From positions 91,492,738-91,556,737 of the forward strand of contig NC_062214.1 in NCBI RefSeq assembly GCF_902686445.1: DNA of 64,000 bases, in the 5' to 3' direction. Within the stretch, counting starts at the first letter, position 1. The number at the start of each line of letters is the position of its first letter. Shown piece after piece: positions 11,590 through 23,125 of the stretch. The position numbers and the translations under genes are program-made. The stretch is from Sciurus carolinensis. Lineage: Eukaryota > Chordata > Mammalia > Rodentia > Sciuridae. The notes under the pieces are model-generated. The model worked only from the letters and a program-made list of their open reading frames with translations, was not told the DNA's origin and made no database searches.

Positions 11590-12690
11590 ATTGGCATATT
11601 ATAATTAAAGATAAAAGTGGAATTCATTGTTACATATATGTACATGCACACAACATAACAATATAACTTGGTCAATTTCTTTCCCCAGTACCTTCTTCCC
11701 TTCTTCCCTCCCTTTGGTCCCCTTCCTCTATTTTACTGGTCTCCCTTCTATTTTCATGAGACAACCCAATCCCCTCACATTTTCCCCCACATTTTCTTCT
11801 TTCTAGATTCCACTTATGAGAGAAAACACATGACCCTTGCCTTTCTGGGTTTGGCTTATTTAACCTAATGTTCTTGAGTTCCACCCATTTTCCCGAGTAT
11901 GACATAATTTCATTCTTTTTATGGCTAAAACTCTGTTGTATAAATATACTACATTTTCTTTATTAATTCATCTACTGACAAACAACTAGACTGGTCCCAT
12001 AATTTGATTATTGTGAATTGTGCTGCTATAAACATGAGTATGCATGTATTGCCATAATACACTGACTTTTAATTCTTTAGGATAAATACCAAGGAGTGCT
12101 ATAGCTGGGTCATATGGTGGTTCCACGCCTAGTCTTTTGAGGAACCTCCATACTGATTTCCATAGTGGTTGTACTAGTCTATAATCCCAACAGACTAAAC
12201 GTGTTCCTTTCTCCCACCTCCTCTCTAGCATTTATTATTATTTGCATTCATGATGGGTGCCATTCTAACTGTCATAATGAGATGAAATCTCAGTGTAGTT
12301 TTGATTTGCATTTCCCTAATTGCTAAAGATGTTGAAACTGGGCTTGGTGATGCTCGCCTGTAAACCTAGTGACTCAGGAGGTTGAGGCAAGAGGATAGCA
12401 AGTTCAAGGCTGGCTGGCCTCAGCAACTTAGCAAGACCCTGTCTCAAAATTTAAAAAATGGAAAGGGCTGGGGATGTGGTTCAGAGGCAAAGTACCGCTA
12501 GGTTCAATCCTCAGTACCAAAAAAAAAAAAAGATGTTGAACATTTTTCTCACATTTATTTATTGCCCATTTATGTTTCTTCTTTAATGGGAATTATCTTT
12601 TTAGTTCAATTTTCCATTTACTGATTGGGTTATCTGTTTTTTGGTGGTAAGAAGTTTTTGAATTCATAAATTTAAAATGTAATGGTATTT
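11590..12690 (-). mobile_element. L1 fragment, inverted, interrupted by a SINE
   Basis: On the minus strand this reads as the end of L1 ORF2 and its 3' UTR. The plus strand carries the inverse landmarks 'gctgggtcatatggtggttc', 'aacctccatactgatttcca' and 'ttttgatttgcatttcccta', then after the SINE 'gatgttgaacatttttctca' and 'tactgattgggttatctgtt'. All frames are broken. A B1-dID element (12337-12528) splits it. Confidence 0.82.
12337..12528 (+). mobile_element. B1-dID SINE nested in L1
   Basis: The B1 half (cttggtgatgctcgcctgta; ggaggttgaggcaag) is joined to the ID half (ggctggggatgtggttcaga; 'ggttcaatcctcagtacc') and an A tail. The insertion is flanked by a perfect 12-bp target duplication, aaagatgttgaa (12325-12336 and 12529-12540), which fixes the borders and shows insertion into an existing L1. 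Confidence 0.93.
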
Positions 12691-14522
12691 ATCAAAGGTC
12701 TAAGACACCTCTGATGGCAGTATATATGGATGTTTTTCAATTTCATTGTATTGGAATTTTATTTTCATGAAAGTTATTAAAATAAAAATTTCATGCTTCC
12801 ATAAGATTAGAAAATTTCAAAACAATATATGTAGACAAAATAGGAAATGCACAAACTCATATTATTATTCTGTTTGTGGACAACATCATGGTCTGTATAT
12901 CACTGCTCATTACTGGCTGTGATGGAGACAAGCACCAATTTTTTACCATACAGTTCTACACAATATAAGAGAGTGACAGCAGTCAAAGTCACTATTAATT
13001 CTCAGACTATTTTAGGCAGAAGTTTCTAACTTTTCACCCAATGGTTTACTCCGCTGCTAACAAAAGCAAAAGAGACTGAACAAGTAGCCAAAGGAATGGA
13101 TGGGGTGGGGATCGGAACATTGTTTTCACTCTTCTCTTCTCAAGCCAATCACTTCTCCCCAAATCCTGGGTAGGAATGAATTGCTAATGGTCAGTGAGAT
13201 GAGAAAGTAATCTGAGTCATTTCAAAAACAAAAACGGTTAGCTCTCAATAAAGAATTGTTTTTCATGCTGTTTCAAGATTTTATTCAGAGACCTTTAGAA
13301 AAGAAAAAAGAAAAAAAAAAAGTCTTGTTGAAAACCATAAACAGCTACCCTATCCAAATTCATAAGCAATAAACAAATTAGAGTTAGTCACTGACATCCC
13401 ACAATGCAAGATTTTGTATATATGTGTGTGAAGAGATTATTTTATAATGCCTATTCCAGATCAACATATATTGCAGAGGGTCATAAGAATTGAGCCTGCA
13501 ATACAACTGTAAGCAGCTCACCCTCTATTTCGCATCAAAATTTGATAACACATCTTCAGAGATTGCTCTATGTACCAGGAAAATATCTACAATTTATTAA
13601 AACAATTACTGCCAAGTTCTTTGCCAAAATATGCAAAATTATTAAGTGATACAGCAAGCCCTGCCAGTCCCAGCTCTGCCAGCAGAAAGCTGTACAACTT
13701 TACACATTGCCTAATAGCTCTGTGGTTGATTTTTTATCATGATGAGGTGGGATTCCACACCTAACACAGCTTTTGCAAATGCTTTGAAATCCTGTAATGC
13801 TGTCACAAGATGAAAAGCAGCACTATGGTCTACCTTAGGGACAGCAAGTCTAAATTTGACGAACATGACGGCAGGCAGAACTTTATAGCATTTACCCAGA
13901 GTGCCAAGAACAAAATCCTAGGCTGAGGAAGATGAGAGTTTCCTGGAAGATGTCCAAAGGTTCAGCAACAGGTAAATATCAAAGTGCCTAATTAAACATG
14001 CTAAATGCTACAGGTAGGACAGCAAGAAAACATTTTATCACAGTCAACAGGGCTGCTATGGAAGATTGCTTCTAAACGTTTCCACCACTTTATGTGGCTT
14101 CCAAAGGAAGTCCGGAGCAACTAAAAAAAAAGAAGATTTATTACTTCCTCTAAAGACAACCAGGCACCTAAATCCTTTCAGGTTTTTATTAATTCACTTC
14201 CAAATAAGAAAAATCTTCAAACATAAAACTGAACAGAGAAAAAGGACACATCTCTAGACACAACATGTCCAATAATTATTCACTAATAATATTGTTAATA
14301 CTGAAATTTAGACATAACATGCTGAATAGCAAATAGCTACCTGTTTAATTTAGAAAACAACATATGTCTGGGATGTTGCCACCCCTGTGGCAGATATTAA
14401 GAATCCACCACAGCCCTCAGTCTTGCTGCCCAGATAGGACCTCAGAATGCTGCAGAAGATGGCGTTCCAGGCAGCCACTATCAACCCGTCAGTACTGGCA
14501 TTTTTCACCCTAGATTTGCATT

Positions 14523-14586
14523 ATTCCTCAACATACTATGCTGAAGCCTCTCCATCCTGGCCCTGGTATTCCTCAACATACTGTGC
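14523..14586. repeat. Spaced direct repeat of 19 bp
   Basis: The 19-mer attcctcaacatactatgc (14523-14541) recurs with one mismatch at 14568-14586, 45 bp downstream. It is probably a small local duplication; no function is evident. Confidence 0.7.
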
Positions 14587-15419
14587 CAAAACAGTGAATT
14601 GCATATTTAAAGAAAACCACTTTGTGATAATTTCAAGACTAAAGTGAAATCTTCATTAAACCATAAAACGATAATTTCTTCCTACAATAAGTATAGAAAA
14701 CATAACTGTGCACATCAGTTTTACCCTAGATATATGCTGTTCCAGTGAGAGATATGCAAATGGTTCGATATAATAAATGTTTATATACATATTTTTAAAA
14801 AGAGAATTTGGCTGTATTGAACCCAAACACCCAGTCTAGTTCTAATCCACTCACTACCCTGTCACTCAAACAAGTGCTGGGCAGAACACAAACACAGCTC
14901 CATCTGCTAATTAAGAATGGGCATGAAACTGTTAACAGGCATCTGTTGCATTGTTTGAAGCTAATGGACAGAGACAAAGCTGAAATGGCTCTTCTAATGC
15001 AAACCCAATGATTTCACTCATTTTCTATTTGGTATTTATGTTAGTGGGGGGTTGAAAGCAGGATGTTAAAATAATAGCTTATTATGCAGACTGAAAAATA
15101 ACTGAAATATCTTTCATATCGTTAAACAACCCTTTAAAAGTGATTATAGAAAGATATACAGCATTTTATGCTGGGGGAGATAACACTCCTGTGTTAAAAA
15201 TTCAAATTAAACACTTTTAACTCAGACATCCTCTAATCATCTCTAACACCATGAAAGAATAACACCAAACTCAGGCAATGCTTCACAGCTCCTACTGTGC
15301 TCTCACAATTCACCCACCCATCCTTTCACTCATCCAATTGTGCAGTGATCTAATATAGGTCTCAGAAACTTAAAAGGTGAATAGGACTTGATTCCTGCCT
15401 TAGAGAACTCACAGCAAAC

Positions 15420-15585
15420 CTGAAAAGTAGTACAGTATTATTACACCCTATTGTACATGAAGGAACTAAGACTCTAGAAGGACAACCTACTCACCAAAGA
15501 CCACGAAGCTAGGAGCAGCAGATGCCAGGACATGAACCCAATTTGACTCTAGACCCACTGTTCTTAATTCAACACACTATCTCCC
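15420..15585 (-). repeat. MIR SINE, inverted
   Basis: The plus strand shows 'attattacaccctattgtac', 'gaaggaactaagactctag', 'aaagaccacgaagctaggag', 'aggacatgaacccaa' and 'cccactgttcttaa', which is the reverse MIR order. Confidence 0.55.
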
Positions 15586-17163
15586 TAACACCAACCACAA
15601 ACCAACCATCAACAACTCCACTGCCTTGAAAATGAAAATAACTTGGGACTTTTCCATATAAATACCAGCTCTGATAAAGAGTCAGTTTTAAAGTACCCTA
15701 ACCATCATACATCTTGATCATCATGCCTGGTTTGCAAGCTGGCAGTTCACAACCTCATCTAGCCACAGATATGTCTATTTGGTCCTTACACTGTTTTGTT
15801 GTTGGTTAACTACCCATAATTTTGGGTTTTTATGAGAGATTTTCAGCCTATCTTGAAATATGAGAAGACTTTCCAGCATGGTGATGGTAAAACTGCAGCT
15901 GAAATGCAAATGCTGGATTCCCACTACACCCTACTGCCTCCCATTCTGGGCCCACTCACCTTATTCATGGCTCCTACCTGGCCTATTTGAGTTTGTACTC
16001 CCAACCTAGGGAACAGTCTACAATCCTACCCTAAATTTCCCTTTTTGTCTTCCCATGGCTATTTACGTTTCAGAATTTAGTGATCTCATACTCTACAATA
16101 TTATTCACTACCTAAAATCTACTTCCCCATACCCCGCCTCCAATCCTCTTCTTATCCTGCTATGAAAATTCATTCCTGCAAAATTTTCCCAAGTAACAAC
16201 TCTAACACACACCCATAGGAGAGCTGATCCCCAGAGCAGAGCTGTGTGCAGGCAGGCAGAACGAGACCAGCACAAGCTCAGAACATGCCAGCAGCTCCCT
16301 TAGTATTCCCATTCTGGGTCCGTGGTTCTTTTCAGATCAGTTATGGGATTTGATTCAAAAATAAACTGCTAAATTTTTCCTTGTCTTCAGAAGTTAGACT
16401 TATTTCCCTCTAAAACAATATCCAAACCTATTCCCCTCCAGCTTTTCTCAGAGGATGCAAACAATGTTGCTGTTGTTGCCAAGAGAACCCCCTCCTTGAC
16501 TTGCTGCCTGTAGAACAGCTGGTCAGGCTCTTTATTAAAGTATAGTTATTCCTAAGACAGACCCATATCTGAATCCAAGACTCAGTTTCCCTGTGCCCAT
16601 TCTTAATTTGTAGAAAGATTTTTTTTCATTCATTAGCACACTAATTGAGGAGATAAATTTAACCCTTCACACCCAGTATGAAATGCTACTTTTTCTGAAC
16701 TAGTGTTGCTATCAAAGTTATCACTTAGATGAGAAGTCTACTGACAGCTCAGAAAGAACACAATGACATTAAAATGAGGCTTTGTGCACAAAATGTTCAA
16801 TTTGAACTTGCATGTTCCTTGCATATTTTTGTTTAAGAAGTTGAAACCAAGGAAAATAACTATGAAAATTGAAATCAACTTGCTCTACATATCTGGATTA
16901 TGCTCAGCCAAATGTTGATATCATCTTGGATAAAAATGTAAATATGACAGTTTGTTTTTCAGTCAATAAGTCTTGATAAAAGCTCTGAAATGCTACCAAT
17001 CAAAAAACACTTTTTAATTTTAAGCAAAAGTCAACAAACTTTTTCTCCAAAGGACCAGTTAGTAAATATTTTTGAGCTCTGTGGGACACATATGGCTTCT
17101 GATGCATATTCTTCATTGTTTTGTTTTATTTTTAAAATAACCTTTAAAAATGTAAAAAAAAAC

Positions 17164-17385
17164 AGCTGGGTACAGTGGTGTACAACTATATCAGTGACTT
17201 GGGATGCACAGGCAGGAGGATCACAAGTTCAAGATCAACCTCAGCAATTTGTAAAGGCCTTAAGACTTAGTGAGACCCTATCTCAAAATAAAAAATAAAA
17301 AAAGGGCTGGGAAAAAATTTAAAAAGTGGCTCAGTGGTTAAGCATCCTTGGGTTCAATTCCTGACACTGAAAAAAAGGAAAAACC
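17164..17385 (+). mobile_element. B1-dID SINE with interrupted ID half
   Basis: The B1 half runs from 'gctgggtacagtggtgtaca' to 'gagaccctatctcaaaa'. The ID half starts 'gggctggg', is broken by an A/T-rich block of about 15 bp (17310-17326), then resumes at 'gtggctcagtggttaagcat' and 'gggttcaattcctgac'. It is diverged and has no clear target duplication. Confidence 0.82.
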
Positions 17386-18211
17386 ATTCTTAGCTTGTGG
17401 ACTACACAAAATAGGCAGTAGGCCACAAATGGCCCATGGGCTATCAAGTACTAACTGGTGATTTTAAGAAAAGGGAACCCAAGACAAATGTAACATTACA
17501 GAATAAAATGCCTAAAAGTGTTCTAATGAGACTAAGCTGCAACAATTACCAACATGGGCTATTAATTATTTCATTAGTTATTTTGAACAGGGAAGGAATT
17601 TTTTTATAGCAGAATGCACTTTGATCTTCTAACCTGAAACTACAAACATAAAAAGAAAGGGCAAAGGACAGCTATGTGCTGAGTTATCCCAGTATAAACT
17701 CTTACAGGGATCAGAGCCATTGATGGACACTGACTATTTCCCTAAGCAGACATGGCTAAACAAAGTGGAAACATCTTAACTTTCTCACACAAAAAGTGTG
17801 CAAAATCTAATTCTTTCTGGAAAAGGTGTGAGACTTGAATTTATGGAGATGATCATACAAACCAGAAATAATAGCAGCTCATGGTGAAAAGTGACAGACA
17901 CGGATTTGGGGTTTTACTGAAGGCTCTGTTGCAACCAGCTATGTGATTTCGAGAACATCAACATCATTTTCTCATTTATAAAATTGTGGTGGGGCACAAA
18001 GAAGATAATTTCAAAGACTCTTGCTGCTATCAAACTATGACTATACTAAATAATGAAACCACTCAGGAAATACCTAACAGGAAGAAGGGGGTAGGGCAGG
18101 GGAGAGACAGCAAAGGGAAGAAGTTTAGATTGTCCTGTTAGAGGACAGGGCTGGGTTATTTGTTCTATCAGCATCTTGTTCCACACAGGGTCATTTTAAA
18201 ATATCAATATG

Positions 18212-18346
18212 TGGGGCTGGGGTTGTAGCCCACACAGTGGTAGAGCACTTGCGTAACATGTGAGGCATGGGGTTCAAATCTCAGCACCACATATAAATAA
18301 ATAAATAAATAAATGAATAAATAAATAAATAAATAAATAAAATAAA
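18212..18346 (+). mobile_element. ID SINE with (AAAT)n tail
   Basis: A body with 'ggggctggggttgtagccca', 'agtggtagagcacttgcgta' and 'ggggttcaaatctcagcacc' is followed by a tail of about 12 AAAT units (18294-18346). The tail is a microsatellite that grew from the SINE tail. A 4-base insertion (CACA) splits the usual A box. Confidence 0.88.
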
Positions 18347-19654
18347 ATTTCACTGACAATTCTTTTTAAAAATTTAGAAAAAGACATTAATATGCACCTG
18401 TATCAGTATTAAAATGAATCCACATCCCATAGAAGATATGAGTAGTTGCATTACCATTCATAGTTGTCTTAATGTTATATTTTACAGGCATTTAACAAAA
18501 TGTTAATTATGGTTATATAAGGGACTTTTTGGAGCCAACCAATCAATTTTTTTTAATTTTCAAATATCTGAACTGAAAGGTTAGTTGGTCTTGAACACTG
18601 TGCCTATAATTTCAAGTGGATAAAACAATCCATACCCCATTTTTAACAAATATTACCTGACTTATATACTGGAAGATCCCCAAAAAGTCAGACAAAAGAA
18701 ATCACTGGCCACCACAAAGCACAGAAAGGAAATGAAAAATACAGAGAATGGTAAGAACATAGAGGAGGGAGAAGAAAGTATCTCTAAAACAACTATATCT
18801 GGAACCAAAATGACTAATGGTCTCCTTCTTTTCATGATGACAGAACCCTTGATCACAACAGTGTCTGAAGATGTCAGGCTCCCATATTTAAAAACTACTC
18901 AAACTTTGAACAGGCAAAATTAAAAAGGTATCTTCAGGGGAAGAAACAGACACATGTACATATCTACCAAAACACATACGCAAACCACAGGCACTAAGAA
19001 ATGGATCTTTCCTATGATGTAGAGTTTATCCAATTATGTCAGCAATGCTAAAGCAGATCTTGTCAAAAGCCTGTCACAGAAAAAAACAGGAATTTATACA
19101 CATAGGTACAATATGACTGCGGAAGAGATGGGTCACCAACTGTCACCTCAACATTTCAGATCATTTGAAGATAGAGTGAAGGGCATGGAAGAAGTAACTT
19201 GGCTGCTAGAAAGGAGAACACCACAGAGATGAGTCTAGTGGAATTTTTCACTAGAATGGTATTAACATTCGCCTTATTTTCCCAGCTTAATTTCAACTGC
19301 AAAGCATTAAGTTTCAGGTACATAAATTCTGCTGCTGTTTGAAGGCACTGTGCTACCACTTCCTGTTGGAGCTCTGAGGCTAAATAAGAGGCATGGGATT
19401 TTCCCCTCCTCCTCCAGGTCAACTGAAGAAGACACAGCTCACAGCTTCTCTTTACCACATCCACCCCACAGAAAGACCAAGATCTCCCATGAGATTCACC
19501 CCATTTAATGTCTACCTCCTTTTCTAAACTGCTACAGGACGCTGGTTTTCATTTCTTAAAAGCTGCAACCCTCCAAAGAAACTCATTTCAATCATATATT
19601 TACATATTTTTAAGTATATGTATGGCCACAAAAGAAAAATCTGAATCCTTCAGA

Positions 19655-19727
19655 ATATATATATATATACACACACACACACATATATTTATATTTATAT
19701 TTATATTTATATTTATATTTATATTTG
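19655..19727. repeat. Compound microsatellite (AT)n-(AC)n-(ATATTT)n
   Basis: Three simple tracts follow one another: an AT run, an AC run, then about eight copies of a 6-bp TTTATA-type unit. The tract is the tail side of the inverted ID element next to it, and part of it probably grew from that tail. Confidence 0.9.
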
Positions 19728-19802
19728 ATGCTGGGGATTGAATCCAGGGCCTCATGCCTGCTAATCATGTGCTATACTACTGGGTTACATTCCCAGTCCC
19801 AA
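19728..19802 (-). mobile_element. ID SINE, inverted
   Basis: The plus strand reads 'gctggggattgaatccaggg', 'ctcatgcctgctaatcatgt', 'ctatactactgggttac' and 'attcccagtccc', the reverse complement of an ID body. The compound microsatellite at 19655-19727 sits at its 3' end. Confidence 0.8.
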
Positions 19803-21824
19803 AAAGAAATTGTTAAAAGTTTCTATTTTAAAAAATAGCCCATACCCTTACAGGAAATGGGGGACAAAAATTAAGGGGAAAAAAGAAAAAACTAATGAAA
19901 TTATTATGAACAAGCAAAAACCATCCAAGGAACTTATCAGAAATAGCAACAGTGAGATTTACTCACTTTCAAGGCATCGTACTTCTAGGAGGATTCCACA
20001 TAGGGGCAAAGGCTACCCACTCAATTTGTTAGAAACTGTCCTTCACCGACTGTATTGCAGTATGCACTCAACAGTGAAAATGAGTTCTCTGGAGTTTTGA
20101 AATCAGTACCGATGTCAAAAATTAACGCCCTTTTGTTGCTGTACCAGCTCCTACCAAATCTCTTAGAAATATACTTGAGAGATGACATTTAAAATCTGCT
20201 TCCTCAGAAAAGAAAAAGTCCCACTCAAGACTGACTGCCAAGAACTTGCAACTTAAACTTCCCTAAGCCCAGGCATCACAATACCCAGGAGATTTTAGAC
20301 CATGCAATCTGTATGAAAGTGATCAGAATAACAAATGAAAGCCTATTCCAAAATTTGAACTGAAAAGTACTCTATACCTATACATTCTTACTTTGAAAAG
20401 ATGAATTATCCTTAAAACTCACAAATATTTAAACTCACTTATTACCAAAGCACTAGTTCTCTATTATTTCCAACCCAGAAATGAATAGTGAAATACGAAA
20501 GATGTCTAAATAAGCTACTATTAGAGGCCAGAAACATCATCCAGGCAACCAAAAGCTAAGATTCTTAAGGTATTTAATTAACTCTACTTAACAAGGGAAA
20601 TGATGTTAAGGTCACTTCCCACAGGAAGCTTAAACTAGTTTTGATTTACTCTTCAGTTTATAGTAAGTTAGAGATCTTGTTACCTCAACATGTCTTCACT
20701 ACAAATGTATGAAGGACAGCTCTCAGTCAACATGAGCAAAAACTCTTGATCAACTAGAAGTAATTGGGGGGTATATCATATGTTGTGATTCATTTAACAA
20801 GTAATAATTAGAACCAAAACAAAATACACGGCGATGCAGGCAGAATTTAAGATCAGTTCCTTGGCTTACAAGTTAAATATTCAAGACCCACTATTCAGGA
20901 GATGGTAGGAAAGAGATGAACCATATTTTCCTGAGCACATCATTTACAAAAGTCACCAATCCCTTTAATAACTTTAACAAACTCAGAACAATTTAATGCT
21001 CCATTGACATTATTCTATCATTAGTTATTTTTTTGTTTTCTCCTGCACTTAATCCAAAAGAAGTAAGGAGAAGATGATAACCAGTGTTCCCAGTTACTGG
21101 GGAAAGTCCTCTTTCCATTTCCTCTCCTTCTTCCATCTTCTCTGCTCAGCCTCTTTACAACATATACCGCTTCCCCTTTTCTTTCTCTCTCACACCCAGC
21201 TCTCCTTTACTTTCTCTCCACCAAGTATTCTCCTGCCGTCCTCTGGTTCCCGGAACCCTTCTCCCACCTGCAATTTTCTTCTGCTCTCTGTCATGGCATC
21301 TCCGTCCAGACTTTTTATAGCCAATGTCCCCTCATCCCTCATCTCCTGATCATTCATTTCCCTCAGTTTCCTTCCAACGCCTGTTCTCACTTCTCTTGTC
21401 TCTGGTGTCCTCTGTCCCTTTACTTCACGTCCCTCTCATTCTTCCCCCTTTTCGTTTCCTTCCTCTTTACTGCCTTTTAATCCATTTTCACATAAACTAT
21501 TCCCTTTTCTCTCTGAGATTTCCTGTGTTTCCCCACTTTGTCCCTCTGGGATCCCTCCTCGTCAGCCCCTGAACCCTCTCGTTCCCCAACAGCCCTAGTC
21601 CTTGTTCCTCTGGTTCCCCTTCCTTTGCCCCCTCCACCCGCAGCCTCACGTCCCCGCCCGCCCCTCTCCCTCATGCCTTCGCTCTCTCTCACTGCCCTCG
21701 CCTCCCTACGGTCCCTGAGGTCTCCCCTCCTTGGCTTTCAAGCCCTCGCTCGCCCTCTCCCAGGCCCCCAAGTACCCGCCCCTCATTTCTCACCCCCAGT
21801 CCCGGGCCGCGGCCCCTCCCTCAC

Positions 21825-21948
21825 CGATGGTGGAAATGAAGGTGGTGTTGAAGGCGTCCTCGGAGAAGCGGAACAGGAGGCAGGTCTTGCCCACGCCCGA
21901 GTCGCCGATCAGCAGCAGCTTGAACAGATAATCGTATGTCTTCGCCAT
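21825..21948 (-). CDS. RAB8B: RAB8B coding exon 1 (partial gene)
   Basis: This exon encodes the first 41 residues, plus one base of codon 42, of the Rab8b small GTPase, which directs post-Golgi vesicle traffic, ciliogenesis and polarised membrane delivery at the cytosolic face of membranes. The peptide starts [20 protein letters not shown] and contains the complete P-loop GDSGVGKT (residues 15-22) and the Thr40 at the edge of switch I. Leu24 and Thr35 fit Rab8b; Rab8a has Val and Ser there. The ATG at 21948-21946 has A at -3 and G at +4, a strong Kozak context. The exon ends after ATCG at a GTGAGG donor (21824-21819), the usual exon 1 end in this family. Switch II, the other G motifs and the prenylated C-terminus are in exons to the left, outside the window. 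It lies in a CpG island. Confidence 0.96.
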
Positions 21949-22087
21949 CTTCTCGCTCCGGCCCTCTGACCCGGGAGCGAGAGAAGGCGGTGGAGAGAGG
22001 CCGGGAGGGGGCCGCGGCGAGGGGGCGTGCCCGCCGAGCCGCCGCTCGCCCCGCCCTGCGCCCCGCCCCCCCCCGAGAAGGCCTGCG

Positions 22088-22165
22088 CGCCCCGCCCCGC
22101 AGCCAATCAGCGGAGTCTTCGTAATCACCGCTCGCGCCCCGAGGCTTCATGGGACTGGTAGTGCC
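22088..22165 (-). promoter_or_regulatory. RAB8B: RAB8B proximal promoter motifs (GC box, CCAAT box, ACTAC element)
   Basis: A GC box (cgccccgccccgc, 22089-22101) and a CCAAT box (22103-22107, agccaatcag) lie about 150 bp upstream of the ATG on the minus strand. Further up, the minus strand reads ACTACCAGTCCCATGAAGC (22162-22144), which resembles the ZNF143/THAP11-type ACTACAAnTCCCA promoter element with several mismatches. No TATA box is visible. The GC and CCAAT calls are direct; their use by the gene is inferred, and the ACTAC element is tentative. Confidence 0.5.
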
Positions 22166-22799
22166 TTTGGGAAACCTCGGGTGTGCCCGGCGCGGACAGT
22201 CCAGACCGCCCCAGCAGATGATCTGTTTTGGGGTGGTGTGATCAGTGGACTAGGCATTTCCACCCGCAGGGAAAGGAGGGCTCATTTTCAAATCTGCTTG
22301 TCACACCGCGGGAACTTAACTTCGTTGTTTCTTTGTTTCCAGGCGCCTTTCAAATCCAGGACTTGGGAATCTGAGTCCCACAGCTCTCGCATCCCTTCCT
22401 CGGGGGACCCCAGAGCAGGGATGCTTTCTTAGAGTGACTGTGGCGCAGCTTGCAGAGTATTAGCCACCTTCTCCAGTTCCTGCCCAGCACCACTGCCTAA
22501 GCACCCTCCCGCAGTCCTCAGTAAAAGCTGGAAAAGAATGATTACCATGCTAACTTGAACCCTATTCGTGCCCCCTTCGTGCCACGGAAACCACAGACAA
22601 ATATGATGACTGTTTTAGAGAATCTGCTATGCAGACTGCTCCCTTCTTTTCGCGGGAGGATAGATTTAGGTAAAAATTTTAAAATCTGGGAAGGCTCTGC
22701 TACAGTTTTGTGCTCTATAAAATAACAAGCATTATCGGAGGTGGGAACTTTGGCTATGGAATTTAGAGAGTAAGATTTGGATTACTATCCTAGTGCTTT

Positions 22800-22925
22800 T
22801 ATGATTATACGACCAATGCAATTCTATATCATGTACAACCAGAATAATTAAAAGTTATACTCCATATATGTATAATATGGCAAAATACATTCTACTATCA
22901 TGTATAACTAATTAGAACAAATTTA
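22800..22925 (+). repeat. L1 3'-end-like fragment
   Basis: Contains 'tatatcatgtacaaccagaa' and then 'cattctactatcatgtataa'. The second phrase recurs, reverse-complemented and with few differences, at about 59085-59115. This marks a family of dispersed copies, probably ends of a lineage L1. Confidence 0.5.
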
Positions 22926-22939
22926 AAATTTTTTGGATT

Positions 22940-23125
22940 TTAGTCTTCGTTCAGCTTCTTAACAGCTGTGACAAGTCACTAGGGCTCTGTACACCTTGGT
23001 TTTCTGGTCTGTAAAATGGATGTAGAACAGACTACTTCATAGGGTTGTAATGAAAATTAAATACCTACTGTGAAAGCACTTTGAAACTCATAAGGCACTG
23101 TAGAAGTGTTAGTGATGTTTATATT
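22940..23125 (+). repeat. MIR SINE
   Basis: MIR order is well preserved: 'agctgtgacaagtcactagg', 'tggttttctggtctgtaaaa', 'tggatgtagaacagactact', 'tcatagggttgtaatgaaaa', then 'tgaaagcactttgaaac' and 'gcactgtagaagtgttag'. Confidence 0.8.

Larger units (their letters stand above)
1..21824 (-). other. RAB8B: RAB8B intron 1 (partial, 3' part outside window)
   Basis: This 21.8-kb stretch is downstream of the exon 1 donor, so it is read as RAB8B intron 1. I saw no exon encoding the expected next segment (switch I to the DTAGQE region) on the minus strand. It holds scattered SINEs, MIRs, two L1 fragments, microsatellites and one processed pseudogene, listed separately. Between them (for example 200-1230, 4030-7000, 8850-11200, 12700-15400, 15600-17100 and 19800-21600) I see A+T-rich unique sequence, or repeat remains too decayed to name. 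The first 60-odd bases are no different from the rest. Confidence 0.85.
21640..22200. promoter_or_regulatory. RAB8B: CpG island of RAB8B promoter
   Basis: This is the first strongly G+C-rich block of the window. CpG density is highest from about 21800 to 22140, and it covers coding exon 1, the 5' UTR and the upstream side. The neighbouring 21070-21600 is a pyrimidine-rich tract (CTTCC/CCTCTC types) that is G+C-moderate and lies inside intron 1. The island fits a broad, TATA-less housekeeping promoter. Confidence 0.9.

Noticed and set aside
21074..21572. Pyrimidine-rich open frames in RAB8B intron 1
   Set aside because: CT-rich sequence gives Ser/Leu/Pro-rich frames in several phases. None has an initiation context with splice sites or a recognisable domain.
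21538..21969. 143-codon plus-strand open frame at the RAB8B promoter
   Set aside because: It is antisense to RAB8B exon 1 and the CpG island. High G+C lowers stop frequency, and its proline/leucine-rich composition reflects the base composition.
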